From: an uncultured Collinsella sp.
GTDB lineage: Bacteria; Actinomycetota; Coriobacteriia; Coriobacteriales; Coriobacteriaceae
Direction of reading: 5' to 3'
Length of the DNA: 8,343 nt
NCBI GenBank assembly: GCA_937981515.1
Contig: CALJNY010000350.1
Location: 1-8,343, forward strand
The position numbers and the translations under genes are program-made. Shown piece by piece: positions 1 through 8,343 of this stretch; the stretch's first letter is position 1; each line of letters starts with the position of its first letter. The notes beneath the pieces are model-generated. The model was not told the origin of the DNA. It ran no database searches and saw only the letters and a list, made by a program, of their open reading frames with translations.

Positions 1-13
1 CGGGTGGTTTAAA

Positions 14-34
14 GCTGGCCGCTGCGCGGCCAGC
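14..34. other. 9-bp hairpin near the left edge
   Basis: GCTGGCCGC (14-22) pairs perfectly with 26-34 around a 3-nt loop. On the minus strand it is followed by TTT only, so terminator function is doubtful. Its natural neighbour lies beyond the left edge. Confidence 0.4.
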
Positions 35-51
35 AGACTAAAGTCTTGAAC

Positions 52-74
52 AAAAGCGCGGCAAAAGGCCGCGC
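52..74 (-). terminator. Second terminator-like hairpin
   Basis: On the minus strand the perfect 7-bp stem GCGCGGC/GCCGCGC (68-74 with 56-62) has a 5-nt loop and is followed directly by TTTT (52-55). It could be a backup terminator for nifJ, or the end of a small transcript from 75-168 for which I see no promoter. Confidence 0.5.
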
Positions 75-168
75 GCCATCTCTATTCAGATCTATATTGC
101 CCGTAACGACTGCGCCGAGGTAACGCAGGCCCGGGTGCGACCTTCCTTTCTGGCGCACTCCGCAGGAC

Positions 169-211
169 GAAAGAACCCCCGCCGCACGTAGTGCGCAGCG
201 GGGGTTCTTTC
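169..211 (-). terminator. Strong bidirectional terminator hairpin after nifJ
   Basis: GAAAGAACCCCCGC (169-182) is perfectly complementary to 198-211, a 14-bp stem. An inner 5-bp stem CGCAC/GTGCG (183-187 with 191-195) continues it and is capped by GTA. The outer stem supplies a T-rich arm on either strand. It lies about 50 nt past the nifJ stop and would end that transcript; it could also stop transcription arriving from the left. Confidence 0.75.
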
Positions 212-262
212 ATGTCCGAGGACGTCCGCGAAGGTCAGCCCTCAGATCCTGCGGTGGGAGAC

Positions 263-3802
<3,540 letters not shown>

Positions 3803-3805
3803 ATA

Positions 3806-3818
3806 CCCCTCTCCTCTC
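3806..3818 (-). promoter_or_regulatory. Ribosome binding site of nifJ
   Basis: The minus strand carries a purine-rich run, GAGAGGAGAGGGG, with its AGGAG core at 3811-3815, 8 nt before the ATG at 3802. It fixes the start. The upstream in-frame ATGs at 3820 and 3886 lack such a site, and the 3820 one would place the ribosome site inside the coding region. Confidence 0.85.
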
Positions 3819-3834
3819 ATATAGGTATACAGGC

Positions 3835-3850
3835 CCCGGCGATCGCCGGG
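3835..3850. promoter_or_regulatory. 16-bp perfect palindrome in the nifJ upstream region
   Basis: CCCGGCGATCGCCGGG is a perfect 16-bp palindrome ending 33 nt before the nifJ start codon. It could be a dimeric regulator's operator or, if transcribed, a GC-rich hairpin just ahead of the ribosome binding site. The sequence is seen directly; the regulatory role is inferred. GC-rich palindromes also occur by chance in this base composition. Confidence 0.35.
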
Positions 3851-4083
3851 ATATTGGCGTGATGGGATTTTCGTTGTTGCTTCCAATCATCTGGCAGGCG
3901 GACTCAGCAGCAGGTACATGGCGTGGAGAGAAGGCATGCCAAGGCGAGGAGGGCTGCACGCGCTCCACAGGCCCAGCTACCCGTCTTGCACATGACCGAG
4001 CGCCGCAAAGGCCGCATGCCGGATGCTCCCGGGCACGCCCCGGCGATGGGAAGCGCCCGCAACGGAAATCCGCATGCGGGTTT

Positions 4084-4101
4084 ATTGTACCCCGCCGTCA
4101 A
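4084..4101 (-). promoter_or_regulatory. Possible but imperfect nifJ promoter
   Basis: On the minus strand TTGACG (4096-4101) and TACAAT (4084-4089) resemble -35 and -10 boxes. Only 6 nt separate them, too few for one sigma-70-type promoter. At most one of the two is used, with a partner that I cannot identify. If TACAAT is a real -10, the nifJ leader is about 270 nt. I see no better promoter closer to the gene. Confidence 0.2.
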
Positions 4102-4104
4102 GCC

Positions 4105-4120
4105 ATATTTCGGCAAATAT
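4105..4120. promoter_or_regulatory. Operator-like inverted repeat ATATTT-4-AAATAT
   Basis: Perfect 6-bp arms ATATTT and AAATAT are separated by CGGC, giving an AT-rich dyad in otherwise GC-rich DNA about 300 nt upstream of nifJ. It lies just upstream, on the minus strand, of a TACAAT box (4084-4089) that could be a -10 element. A second dyad, GGTAAA-2-TTTACC, sits at 4129-4142. These look like transcription-factor sites, but I cannot name the regulator. Confidence 0.35.
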
Positions 4121-4199
4121 AGGTGGCCGGTAAAGGTTTACCTCGGGTGACTATTGTGCGCCCGGCACCGACGGACACAGTCCCCTGGAACCCCACAGC

Positions 4200-4266
4200 A
4201 GTTGCGGTGAAATAGGGAGTGTTTTTGCTGTTAACGGCCTTAATCAGTCCCTATTTCACCGCAACT
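4200..4266. repeat. 19-bp perfect inverted repeat, possible palindromic element
   Basis: The left arm AGTTGCGGTGAAATAGGGA (4200-4218) is the exact reverse complement of 4248-4266, around a 29-nt centre that contains GTTAAC and a T5 run. A second 6-bp pairing (4181-4186 TCCCCT with 4272-4277 AGGGGA) extends the structure outward across an internal loop. It lies 15 nt beyond the stop of the FHA gene and upstream of nifJ. It could be a REP- or MITE-like dispersed repeat, or a structured 3' end for the kinase operon. It lacks a T-tract directly after the stem, so it is not a standard intrinsic terminator. The dispersed-repeat reading depends on copy number, which one window cannot show. Confidence 0.7.
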
Positions 4267-4281
4267 CATTGAGGGGATGAG

Positions 4282-5220
4282 TTAGAGGGCGCCGAGGAGG
4301 ATGGCGTAGGTGGTGGATTCGCCGAGTTTGAGCTCGTCGCCGGGGTTGAGCTGGGCGGAGCGGCCAGGCTCTACTTGAACACACACGCTCGTGGCCCCGT
4401 TTACCACCACGGTGCCGTTAGTGGACGCCAGGTCCTCGACAAACCATGTGCCAGAATCGTCACACCAGATATGGGCATGGCGAGCCGAGACGTCGTCGCC
4501 GACGTCGGTGATGTCGCCCTCCCCCGTTGCCAGCGCGCCGATCTCGACGCCTTCCTCACTCGGCTGAATCCAGCGCGGGGCGCTCACCACGTAGCCGTTT
4601 TGCACGCGCAGCAGTCCCAGCGGATGCGCTGGCGCGACCTCGTGCTCGCCCGCGACCGAAGATGTGCTCAGCGAGCGCGGCGTCGACGTGGCACCGCCAC
4701 AGGTCGCATGAGCGTAGTCGATGGCATAGGTCACCGACGAACGGACATCTGCCGAGCAACCCACGGCGACAAACAGCACCAGGATGGCCTCGGCGCGCTC
4801 GGCGGGCATGAGCTCAGCCGCCTGCGACAGGCGCTCGAGCGCATTGCGATAGAGATTCGTGTCCTGGTGGCATTCCTCGAGCGCCCGCACCATGGGCTCG
4901 CCAGCGGGGCCGCACACCATATTGGTCACGGCCGCGGCGTCCATGGGATTGCGACGGCGCAGGGCCAGCTGCGACATAATGCGCGCGGCCGAGGTGCCGT
5001 AATCGGCAAAATAACGTTCCTGCAGCGTGCCGACCGGCGCGCGCACGATAAAGCGCGAAACCCAGGAGCGATCGGCGGCACGACTCTGCGGACTACGGCC
5101 GTCGGCGAGTGGGCGGCTCGAGAGCACCAGGCCGCACAGTTCGATATGGCTCAGGTGCGCTGCGCGCTTAAAGATGTCGAACATTGCCCCGCACGGGGTG
5201 AGCTCAGCTTGAGAAGCCAT
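4282..5220 (-). CDS. FHA-domain protein, third gene of the kinase cassette
   Basis: This 312-residue protein has no signal peptide or membrane segment and is probably cytoplasmic. Residues about 222-310 form a forkhead-associated (FHA) domain, a family that binds phosphothreonine peptides. The motif VSARHAHI (Ser245, His248) and the motif DLASTNGTVVVNG (263-275, with Asn268) are clear. The usual Arg of the opening GR motif is replaced: the protein reads IGAL, with Ala229. Residues 13-180 look mostly helical and match no family I recognise; 180-200 looks like a flexible linker. The start lies 3 nt after the kinase stop codon, and AGGAGG is 8 nt upstream, within the end of the kinase gene. The later Met13 has no such site. 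The likely partner is the kinase or one of its substrates, which is inferred from context. Confidence 0.92.
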   Translation of the reverse strand: MASQAELTPCGAMFDIFKRAAHLSHIELCGLVLSSRPLADGRSPQSRAADRSWVSRFIVRAPVGTLQERYFADYGTSAARIMSQLALRRRNPMDAAAVTNMVCGPAGEPMVRALEECHQDTNLYRNALERLSQAAELMPAERAEAILVLFVAVGCSADVRSSVTYAIDYAHATCGGATSTPRSLSTSSVAGEHEVAPAHPLGLLRVQNGYVVSAPRWIQPSEEGVEIGALATGEGDITDVGDDVSARHAHIWCDDSGTWFVEDLASTNGTVVVNGATSVCVQVEPGRSAQLNPGDELKLGESTTYAILLGAL

Positions 5221-5223
5221 GGC

Positions 5224-7065
5224 TTAGCCCTCCTTGGTCGCAGAGATCGTGTCGGATACTTCGGCCGGCTCGCCAAAGGCGCGGGCAGCCGCGGCTCCGC
5301 CGGCAAGCGGCGTCGCCATGGGAATTTTCGCACGTCGCGCTGACACGACGGGGAGCTCAAAGGCAAACCCCATCGCCAGCAAAAACCACGTGAGCGCATA
5401 GGTTGCAATTATGGCGGCCACCAGGCCACCCGCCACGGCATGCTGGGAAAACACGGCACATGCGAGTGCGGCCAGAGCCGGAACCTCGCAGGCGGAAAGG
5501 GCCAACACGCCCTGCAGGAATCCCGCACGGCGGTCGCGCGCCAAGGCCCCGGCAGCGATGCCCGCCATGCCCGGCAGTGCCAACGCCAGCACAGCGACGA
5601 TGCCTGGCAACTTTCCGGACCACATAAGAGGCCCCGCGGCGAGCGTCACATGAGCGCCCGACGCCAACAGCGCCGCTGATACCACGACCACAGTCCAAAG
5701 CACGCCGCATACCGCCGCCGCACCAACCATCGCCGCACGCCGGGCCGTGTGCCCCGATACCTCCATCGGGCACGGCATGAGCGGCTCGGCGCGAAGCGAG
5801 CGCGCGACATTTTGCGCATAGTGGTCGCAAAATGCCGAGAGCGCCGCCTCCACCGCAGCCGGCTCGGGACGATCTTCCTGATGGCAGGACAGGCAGGCCA
5901 TCACCACATCGAACAGCTGAGCGTCGACAAACGCCAGTGCATCGCGCAGATCCTCGGAATTTGGATCGAGCCCCAGCTGCTGAGCCTGTTCGGCCGCGGC
6001 AAGTGCCACATCGGGCTCGCGTCGCAGCAGTTGCGTCAAGTCGCAGCCGGGTGCGTGGGCGCCGACGGGATAATCGGGCAGCGTATCCATCTTGAGGCGA
6101 TAAGGGCTGGCGATATCGCGCGTCCTTTTGCGCGAGCCCGAAGTACCCGACGCGCCCGGCGCTACTTCGTACGGCGCGACACCGGCAATGAGCTCGTAGA
6201 CCGTACTCGCCGCTGCATAGACATCGATTGCCGGCGACATGCGGAGCGTGCGTAAGTCGGGGATATCGTCGGTGAGCATCTCGGGCGGGGCGTAGGCAAC
6301 CGTCGCACGGCGCAACGTGGCATAGCGCTCGGTAAACGACGCCTTGCCGCCGGTGCCGGCCACCGCAGAGGCGGGCTCGAGCGCCAGCGACGAGCCAAAG
6401 TCGATCAAGCACAGGTCGAAGGTGCCCTCGGCAAGCTGTCGGTCGAGCGGCAGACGCGCCGTGCGCACCATGATATTAGCGGGCGAGATATCGCGGTGGA
6501 CAAAACCCTCGCCCACCAAGCTCATGCGGCAAAGCAGATCGAACAGGTCGCGACCCAGGCGCGCCGCCACGAGCGGTGACAGGCGGCCGGCGTCGTCCAC
6601 GGCAAGGCGCGGGCGCAGGCGAGCGAGCGTCTCGCCCTCGACCCACTCCATGACAATCGCGGGCACGCCGTCAACCTCGCCCCACCCGTATAAGCGGGGA
6701 AAGCCCTTAAGGCCCGAAAGGGCACGATGGCATTCATATTCCTCGCGAAACGCCGCCTTGAACTTGGTGACCAGCGCCTCGTGGGCGACATCGTCATCAA
6801 ATTCGTCGCGTGTTGGCAAGATGAGCTGCTTGAGCGCCACGGCCTCGCCCTGCGCGTTGACGGCACGCGTCACACGGCCGATACCGCCGCGGCGCATGGT
6901 GGCGTCATCGGCAAACAGCATCGTAAAACGGCGCAGGTAGGCGGGAAGCTCGTCCGTGCCCAGGGCGACGGCCGGCTCAAACCCGTCGACGCGCGCCAGG
7001 CGCAGGCCCACCATGGGATCACGGTTGAGCGACTGGGCTGCCGCAGACGCGAGACCGTTCGTCAT
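5224..7065 (-). CDS. Membrane-anchored Ser/Thr protein kinase
   Basis: This 613-residue protein kinase should transfer ATP phosphate to Ser/Thr on cytoplasmic targets. Kinase motifs run in order: glycine loop RGGIGRV (59-65), VALK with Lys79, hinge-like IVMEWVEG (137-144), HRDISPAN with Asp192 and Asn197, IDFG with Asp222, APPE with Glu262, Asp281 and Arg399. All catalytic residues are present, so it is probably active. The C-terminal part holds about four hydrophobic helices (roughly 445-468, 487-508, 521-540 and 546-568) and a short polar tail. There are no PASTA repeats and no sizeable extracellular domain. The ATG overlaps the upstream stop as ATGA and has no clear ribosome site, so its translation is probably coupled to the gene before it. 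An in-frame extension to 7188 would overlap that gene and was not chosen. Its signal could come from the upstream membrane protein; this is inferred. Confidence 0.94.
   Translation of the reverse strand: MTNGLASAAAQSLNRDPMVGLRLARVDGFEPAVALGTDELPAYLRRFTMLFADDATMRRGGIGRVTRAVNAQGEAVALKQLILPTRDEFDDDVAHEALVTKFKAAFREEYECHRALSGLKGFPRLYGWGEVDGVPAIVMEWVEGETLARLRPRLAVDDAGRLSPLVAARLGRDLFDLLCRMSLVGEGFVHRDISPANIMVRTARLPLDRQLAEGTFDLCLIDFGSSLALEPASAVAGTGGKASFTERYATLRRATVAYAPPEMLTDDIPDLRTLRMSPAIDVYAAASTVYELIAGVAPYEVAPGASGTSGSRKRTRDIASPYRLKMDTLPDYPVGAHAPGCDLTQLLRREPDVALAAAEQAQQLGLDPNSEDLRDALAFVDAQLFDVVMACLSCHQEDRPEPAAVEAALSAFCDHYAQNVARSLRAEPLMPCPMEVSGHTARRAAMVGAAAVCGVLWTVVVVSAALLASGAHVTLAAGPLMWSGKLPGIVAVLALALPGMAGIAAGALARDRRAGFLQGVLALSACEVPALAALACAVFSQHAVAGGLVAAIIATYALTWFLLAMGFAFELPVVSARRAKIPMATPLAGGAAAARAFGEPAEVSDTISATKEG
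5229..5234 (-). promoter_or_regulatory. Ribosome binding site of the FHA gene
   Basis: A perfect AGGAGG on the minus strand lies 8 nt before the ATG at 5220. It is embedded in the last codons of the kinase gene, which ends ...KEG-TAA. It decides the start of the FHA protein and ties its translation to the kinase message. Confidence 0.88.
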
Positions 7066-7970
7066 AGGGCGATCGCCGCCACATTGGTGTTGAAGTTGTT
7101 GAGCGCGACGTCGTCGTTGCCGTAGTGCCCAACCCATTGACACAGGTTGGTATAGCAGCCCCACAGATTGGCATACTGCCGATACCACTTAGATTTGGTC
7201 GAGAACCTTTGTCGACCGAACTCGGCACGGATAACAAACATGTCATTCGCCAGGGTGTCGCACGGTCCGGTATCGCCCGTAGCGTTATAGGTCGAAACCA
7301 CGCTGTTGGCGCGGGCGACATAGCCATCGAGCATGTTGTATTTGGTCACGAGCCAGCTGTGAATACTCTCCTCCTCGGCAGCCGAGAGGCCACCCGAGCC
7401 CGCGTCCCCGCCGGCACCGCCGTCCGTCGAGCCACCACTCGAAGATCCACCGCCGGAGGCGGAGCCCGAACCGGAACCGCCGTCCGAGCCCGCCGAACCG
7501 CTGCCAGAACCGGACCCGTCCGAGCCGCCGGGCTTGCCCGTCTGCTGCGTATCCTGCTCCTTCTGCTGCTCCGCCTTGTTAACGACAGAAGCCACGCTGT
7601 TATTGGAAAGCTTCGTGATGACCTTGGTGTTGGTGAGCACGATGGTCTTGCCGTTTGCCAGCGTGATCTCGTTGGACGCCTGCTCGCCCTCGTCCGCGGG
7701 ATCGACGCCAAACACGGTGCGCCCGACCACGCTCGCCCACGCATATCCAGTTGTCGTTCCCAAGTCGCTTTTGGCCTTGCGCCCAATATGCAGCTCGCGC
7801 GCAGCATGCGCCTGCCCCATGGACGGCACCGTCATGCCATAAGCCGAAACACCGGCTATGACCAGCACGAGCGAGCAAGACAGCAGCACATACGCCCGAG
7901 GCGCCAGGCCCAGCCGGCGTCGCATGCGCACCGCGGCGCCATGCTTTGTCTGAGTGCCCCCGGGCCGCAT
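7062..7970 (-). CDS. Single-pass membrane protein with Gly/Ser linker and unknown external domain
   Basis: I do not recognise the family of this 302-residue protein. A basic N-terminus (RMRRRLGLAPR, about 15-25) precedes one hydrophobic helix (about 26-47), so the N-terminus should lie inside and the rest outside the cell, as a signal anchor. Residues 60-145 form a segment with possible beta structure (NEITLANGKTIVLTNTKVITKL) that ends in a Gln/Lys/Glu-rich stretch. Residues 147-194 are almost entirely Gly and Ser with a few Asp, a flexible tether. Residues 195-302 form a compact-looking domain rich in Trp, Tyr and Asn, with Cys237, Cys272 and Cys277. GGAGGAG, 5 nt before the ATG at 7970, supports this start over the longer frame to 8159, whose extra part would translate a terminator-like hairpin. 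It overlaps the kinase by 4 bp, which suggests a sensor or anchor for it. Confidence 0.85.
   Translation of the reverse strand: MRPGGTQTKHGAAVRMRRRLGLAPRAYVLLSCSLVLVIAGVSAYGMTVPSMGQAHAARELHIGRKAKSDLGTTTGYAWASVVGRTVFGVDPADEGEQASNEITLANGKTIVLTNTKVITKLSNNSVASVVNKAEQQKEQDTQQTGKPGGSDGSGSGSGSAGSDGGSGSGSASGGGSSSGGSTDGGAGGDAGSGGLSAAEEESIHSWLVTKYNMLDGYVARANSVVSTYNATGDTGPCDTLANDMFVIRAEFGRQRFSTKSKWYRQYANLWGCYTNLCQWVGHYGNDDVALNNFNTNVAAIAL
7389..7532 (-). repeat. Gly/Ser-rich low-complexity linker
   Basis: This stretch of the first cassette gene encodes about 48 residues (147-194) of almost pure Gly and Ser with occasional Asp, Ala and Thr. It separates the membrane-proximal part from the C-terminal domain. 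Such tracts are prone to length change by slippage, so strains may differ here. Confidence 0.85.
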
Positions 7971-7975
7971 GCGTT

Positions 7976-7982
7976 CTCCTCC
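7976..7982 (-). promoter_or_regulatory. Ribosome binding site of the first cassette gene
   Basis: GGAGGAG on the minus strand lies 5 nt before the ATG at 7970 (7 nt if counted from GGAGG). It decides the start. It sits only 3 nt after the T-run and its trailing G of the hairpin at 7986-8010. Confidence 0.88.
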
Positions 7983-7985
7983 AAC

Positions 7986-8010
7986 AAAAACACGCCGCTT
8001 AAAAGCGGCG
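7986..8010 (-). terminator. Intrinsic-terminator-like hairpin just before the cassette
   Basis: On the minus strand the perfect 8-bp stem CGCCGCTT/AAGCGGCG (8003-8010 with 7993-8000) has a 2-nt gap at its centre, so the effective loop is about 4 nt after opening a pair. It is followed by TG and then five Ts (7986-7990). This fits a rho-independent terminator. It may end the recR transcript, about 200 nt upstream, or act as an attenuator in the leader of the kinase cassette, since the ribosome binding site follows at once. Confidence 0.7.
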
Positions 8011-8054
8011 CATTCTTTCATATTCACATTTGAGTGTATCAGCGAACCCAAAAG

Positions 8055-8064
8055 GTTGCGCAAC
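8055..8064. promoter_or_regulatory. Palindrome GTTGCGCAAC, candidate operator
   Basis: This perfect 10-bp palindrome shares the pattern GTTGC-N-CAAC with the one at 8128-8137. On the minus strand TTGCGC within it lies 17 nt before GATACA (8035-8040), a weak -35/-10 pair that could drive the cassette. Promoter and operator roles are both inferred. Confidence 0.35.
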
Positions 8065-8124
8065 GAATGGGCAAATACGAGGTGCGGACGGACCCATCCA
8101 CGCGATAAGCGGATGAAAAGCAGG

Positions 8125-8140
8125 TTTGTTGCACAACAAA
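8125..8140. promoter_or_regulatory. Dyad TTTGTTG-CA-CAACAAA, candidate operator
   Basis: Perfect 7-bp arms around a 2-bp centre form a 16-bp dyad, typical in size for a dimeric repressor site. It lies in the gap between recR and the kinase cassette. Its core resembles the palindrome at 8055-8064, centre to centre 73 bp away. The regulator is unknown. Confidence 0.4.
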
Positions 8141-8174
8141 TGTATGAACGCGTGCCCAATTATGAGCGCCCCGT

Positions 8175-8199
8175 GCGGCAGGCCGACGGGACATGCCGC
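8175..8199 (-). other. Hairpin downstream of recR
   Basis: GCGGCA (8175-8180) pairs perfectly with TGCCGC (8194-8199) around a 13-nt loop, 14 nt beyond the recR stop. No T-run follows on the minus strand, so it is not a standard intrinsic terminator. It may only protect the 3' end of the transcript. Confidence 0.3.
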
Positions 8200-8213
8200 G
8201 GAGCTGACACCGC

Positions 8214-8343
8214 CTAGATCGCGCGGCGGGCCTCGATAGCGCGGCCAAGCGTAAGCTCGTCGGCATACTCCAAGTCGCCGCCCACGGGAAGGCCGCTTGC
8301 CAGACGCGATACCTCGACGCCCAGCGGCTTGATAGTGCGGGCC
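8214..8343 (-). CDS. recR: Recombination mediator RecR, C-terminal end (cut by window)
   Basis: Only the last 42 residues and the TAG stop are in the window; the rest lies beyond the right edge. The visible segment contains [19 protein letters not shown], followed by [18 protein letters not shown]. This is the strongly conserved RecR C-terminus, including the [13 protein letters not shown] block. RecR acts with RecF and RecO to load RecA on gapped DNA. The protein ends at the usual family position, so the 3' end is intact. It reads toward the kinase cassette on the same strand, with a 243-base gap. Confidence 0.95.
   Translation of the reverse strand, partial: ARTIKPLGVEVSRLASGLPVGGDLEYADELTLGRAIEARRAI

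Larger units (their letters stand above)
3803..4199. other. Non-coding region upstream of nifJ
   Basis: This stretch of nearly 400 bases has no convincing gene. The small open frames on both strands have no ribosome site and no recognisable protein pattern. It holds the nifJ ribosome site, the 16-bp palindrome at 3835-3850, and the AT-rich dyads at 4105-4120 and 4129-4142. Several short dyads such as GGCATGCC and CCGCATGCGG also occur. I looked for SRP RNA, RNase P RNA, tmRNA, T-box and thiamine riboswitch signature sequences and saw none. Confidence 0.6.

Noticed and set aside
110..158. Possible SRP RNA, because the minus strand contains GAAAGGAAGGTCGCA
   Set aside because: The conserved GGTC...GGAAGGAAGCAGC loop arrangement of SRP RNA is not present, and the flanking stems do not form the expected long hairpin.
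3803..3886. N-terminal extension of nifJ by 28 residues
   Set aside because: It has no ribosome site of its own, would bury the good one at 3806-3818, and the family normally starts near MARKFKSMDGNEA.
3904..4116. A 70-codon minus-strand frame upstream of nifJ as a leader peptide
   Set aside because: It begins at a TTG without a ribosome site, runs through the presumed promoter and operator dyads, and resembles no known protein.
4375..5343. A 322-codon plus-strand frame opposite the FHA gene
   Set aside because: It lies opposite a gene with a clear domain and ribosome site. Its own translation is Arg/His/Ala-rich and shows no motif.
5357..6412. A 351-codon minus-strand frame within the kinase gene
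   Set aside because: It is a shifted-frame shadow of the kinase, which carries all catalytic motifs in the main frame. The shadow is Arg/Gly/Cys-rich and motif-free.
7066..7188. N-terminal extension of the kinase by 41 residues
   Set aside because: It overlaps the upstream gene in another frame and reads as low-quality Arg/Gln-rich sequence. The ATGA overlap start is typical of coupled genes.
7971..8159. N-terminal extension of the first cassette gene by 63 residues
   Set aside because: It would translate the terminator-like hairpin and the ribosome site at 7976-7982, and would place a basic, non-hydrophobic leader before the signal anchor.

Overview
The window looks like a chromosomal piece of a high-GC anaerobic actinobacterium of the Coriobacteriia, most likely Collinsella or a close relative. 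This rests on the GC-rich codon use, the single-chain pyruvate:ferredoxin oxidoreductase of anaerobes, and the style of the neighbouring genes. The genus is inferred from memory of such genomes, not from a search. Every convincing gene lies on the minus strand, so the genes read from right to left.

Right edge (8214-8343): the C-terminal end of recR, cut by the window. A 243-base gap follows (7971-8213). It holds two related palindromes 73 bp apart and, directly in front of the next ribosome binding site, an intrinsic-terminator-like hairpin.

Middle (4282-7970): a compact three-gene cassette. The first gene encodes a single-pass membrane protein with a long Gly/Ser linker and an unrecognised, cysteine-containing domain predicted to lie outside the cell. 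The second, overlapping by ATGA, encodes a Ser/Thr protein kinase with four C-terminal membrane helices. The third, 3 nt further on, encodes a cytoplasmic protein with a C-terminal FHA (phosphothreonine-reading) domain. Together they look like a membrane signalling unit of sensor or anchor, kinase and phosphopeptide reader. Its input and output are unknown, and it is the best candidate here for an undescribed system.

3803-4281: a 479-base non-coding stretch with a 19-bp perfect inverted repeat (a possible dispersed palindromic element) and the upstream region of the next gene. That upstream region holds two operator-like palindromes and a good ribosome binding site.

Left (263-3802): a complete pyruvate:ferredoxin (flavodoxin) oxidoreductase of 1179 residues, with all expected thiamine diphosphate and [4Fe-4S] ligand motifs. 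It converts pyruvate to acetyl-CoA and reduced ferredoxin in the central energy metabolism of an anaerobe. Downstream (1-262) lie a strong bidirectional terminator hairpin and further hairpins, with no gene that I can support. I saw no tRNA, rRNA, CRISPR array, insertion sequence or prophage gene.
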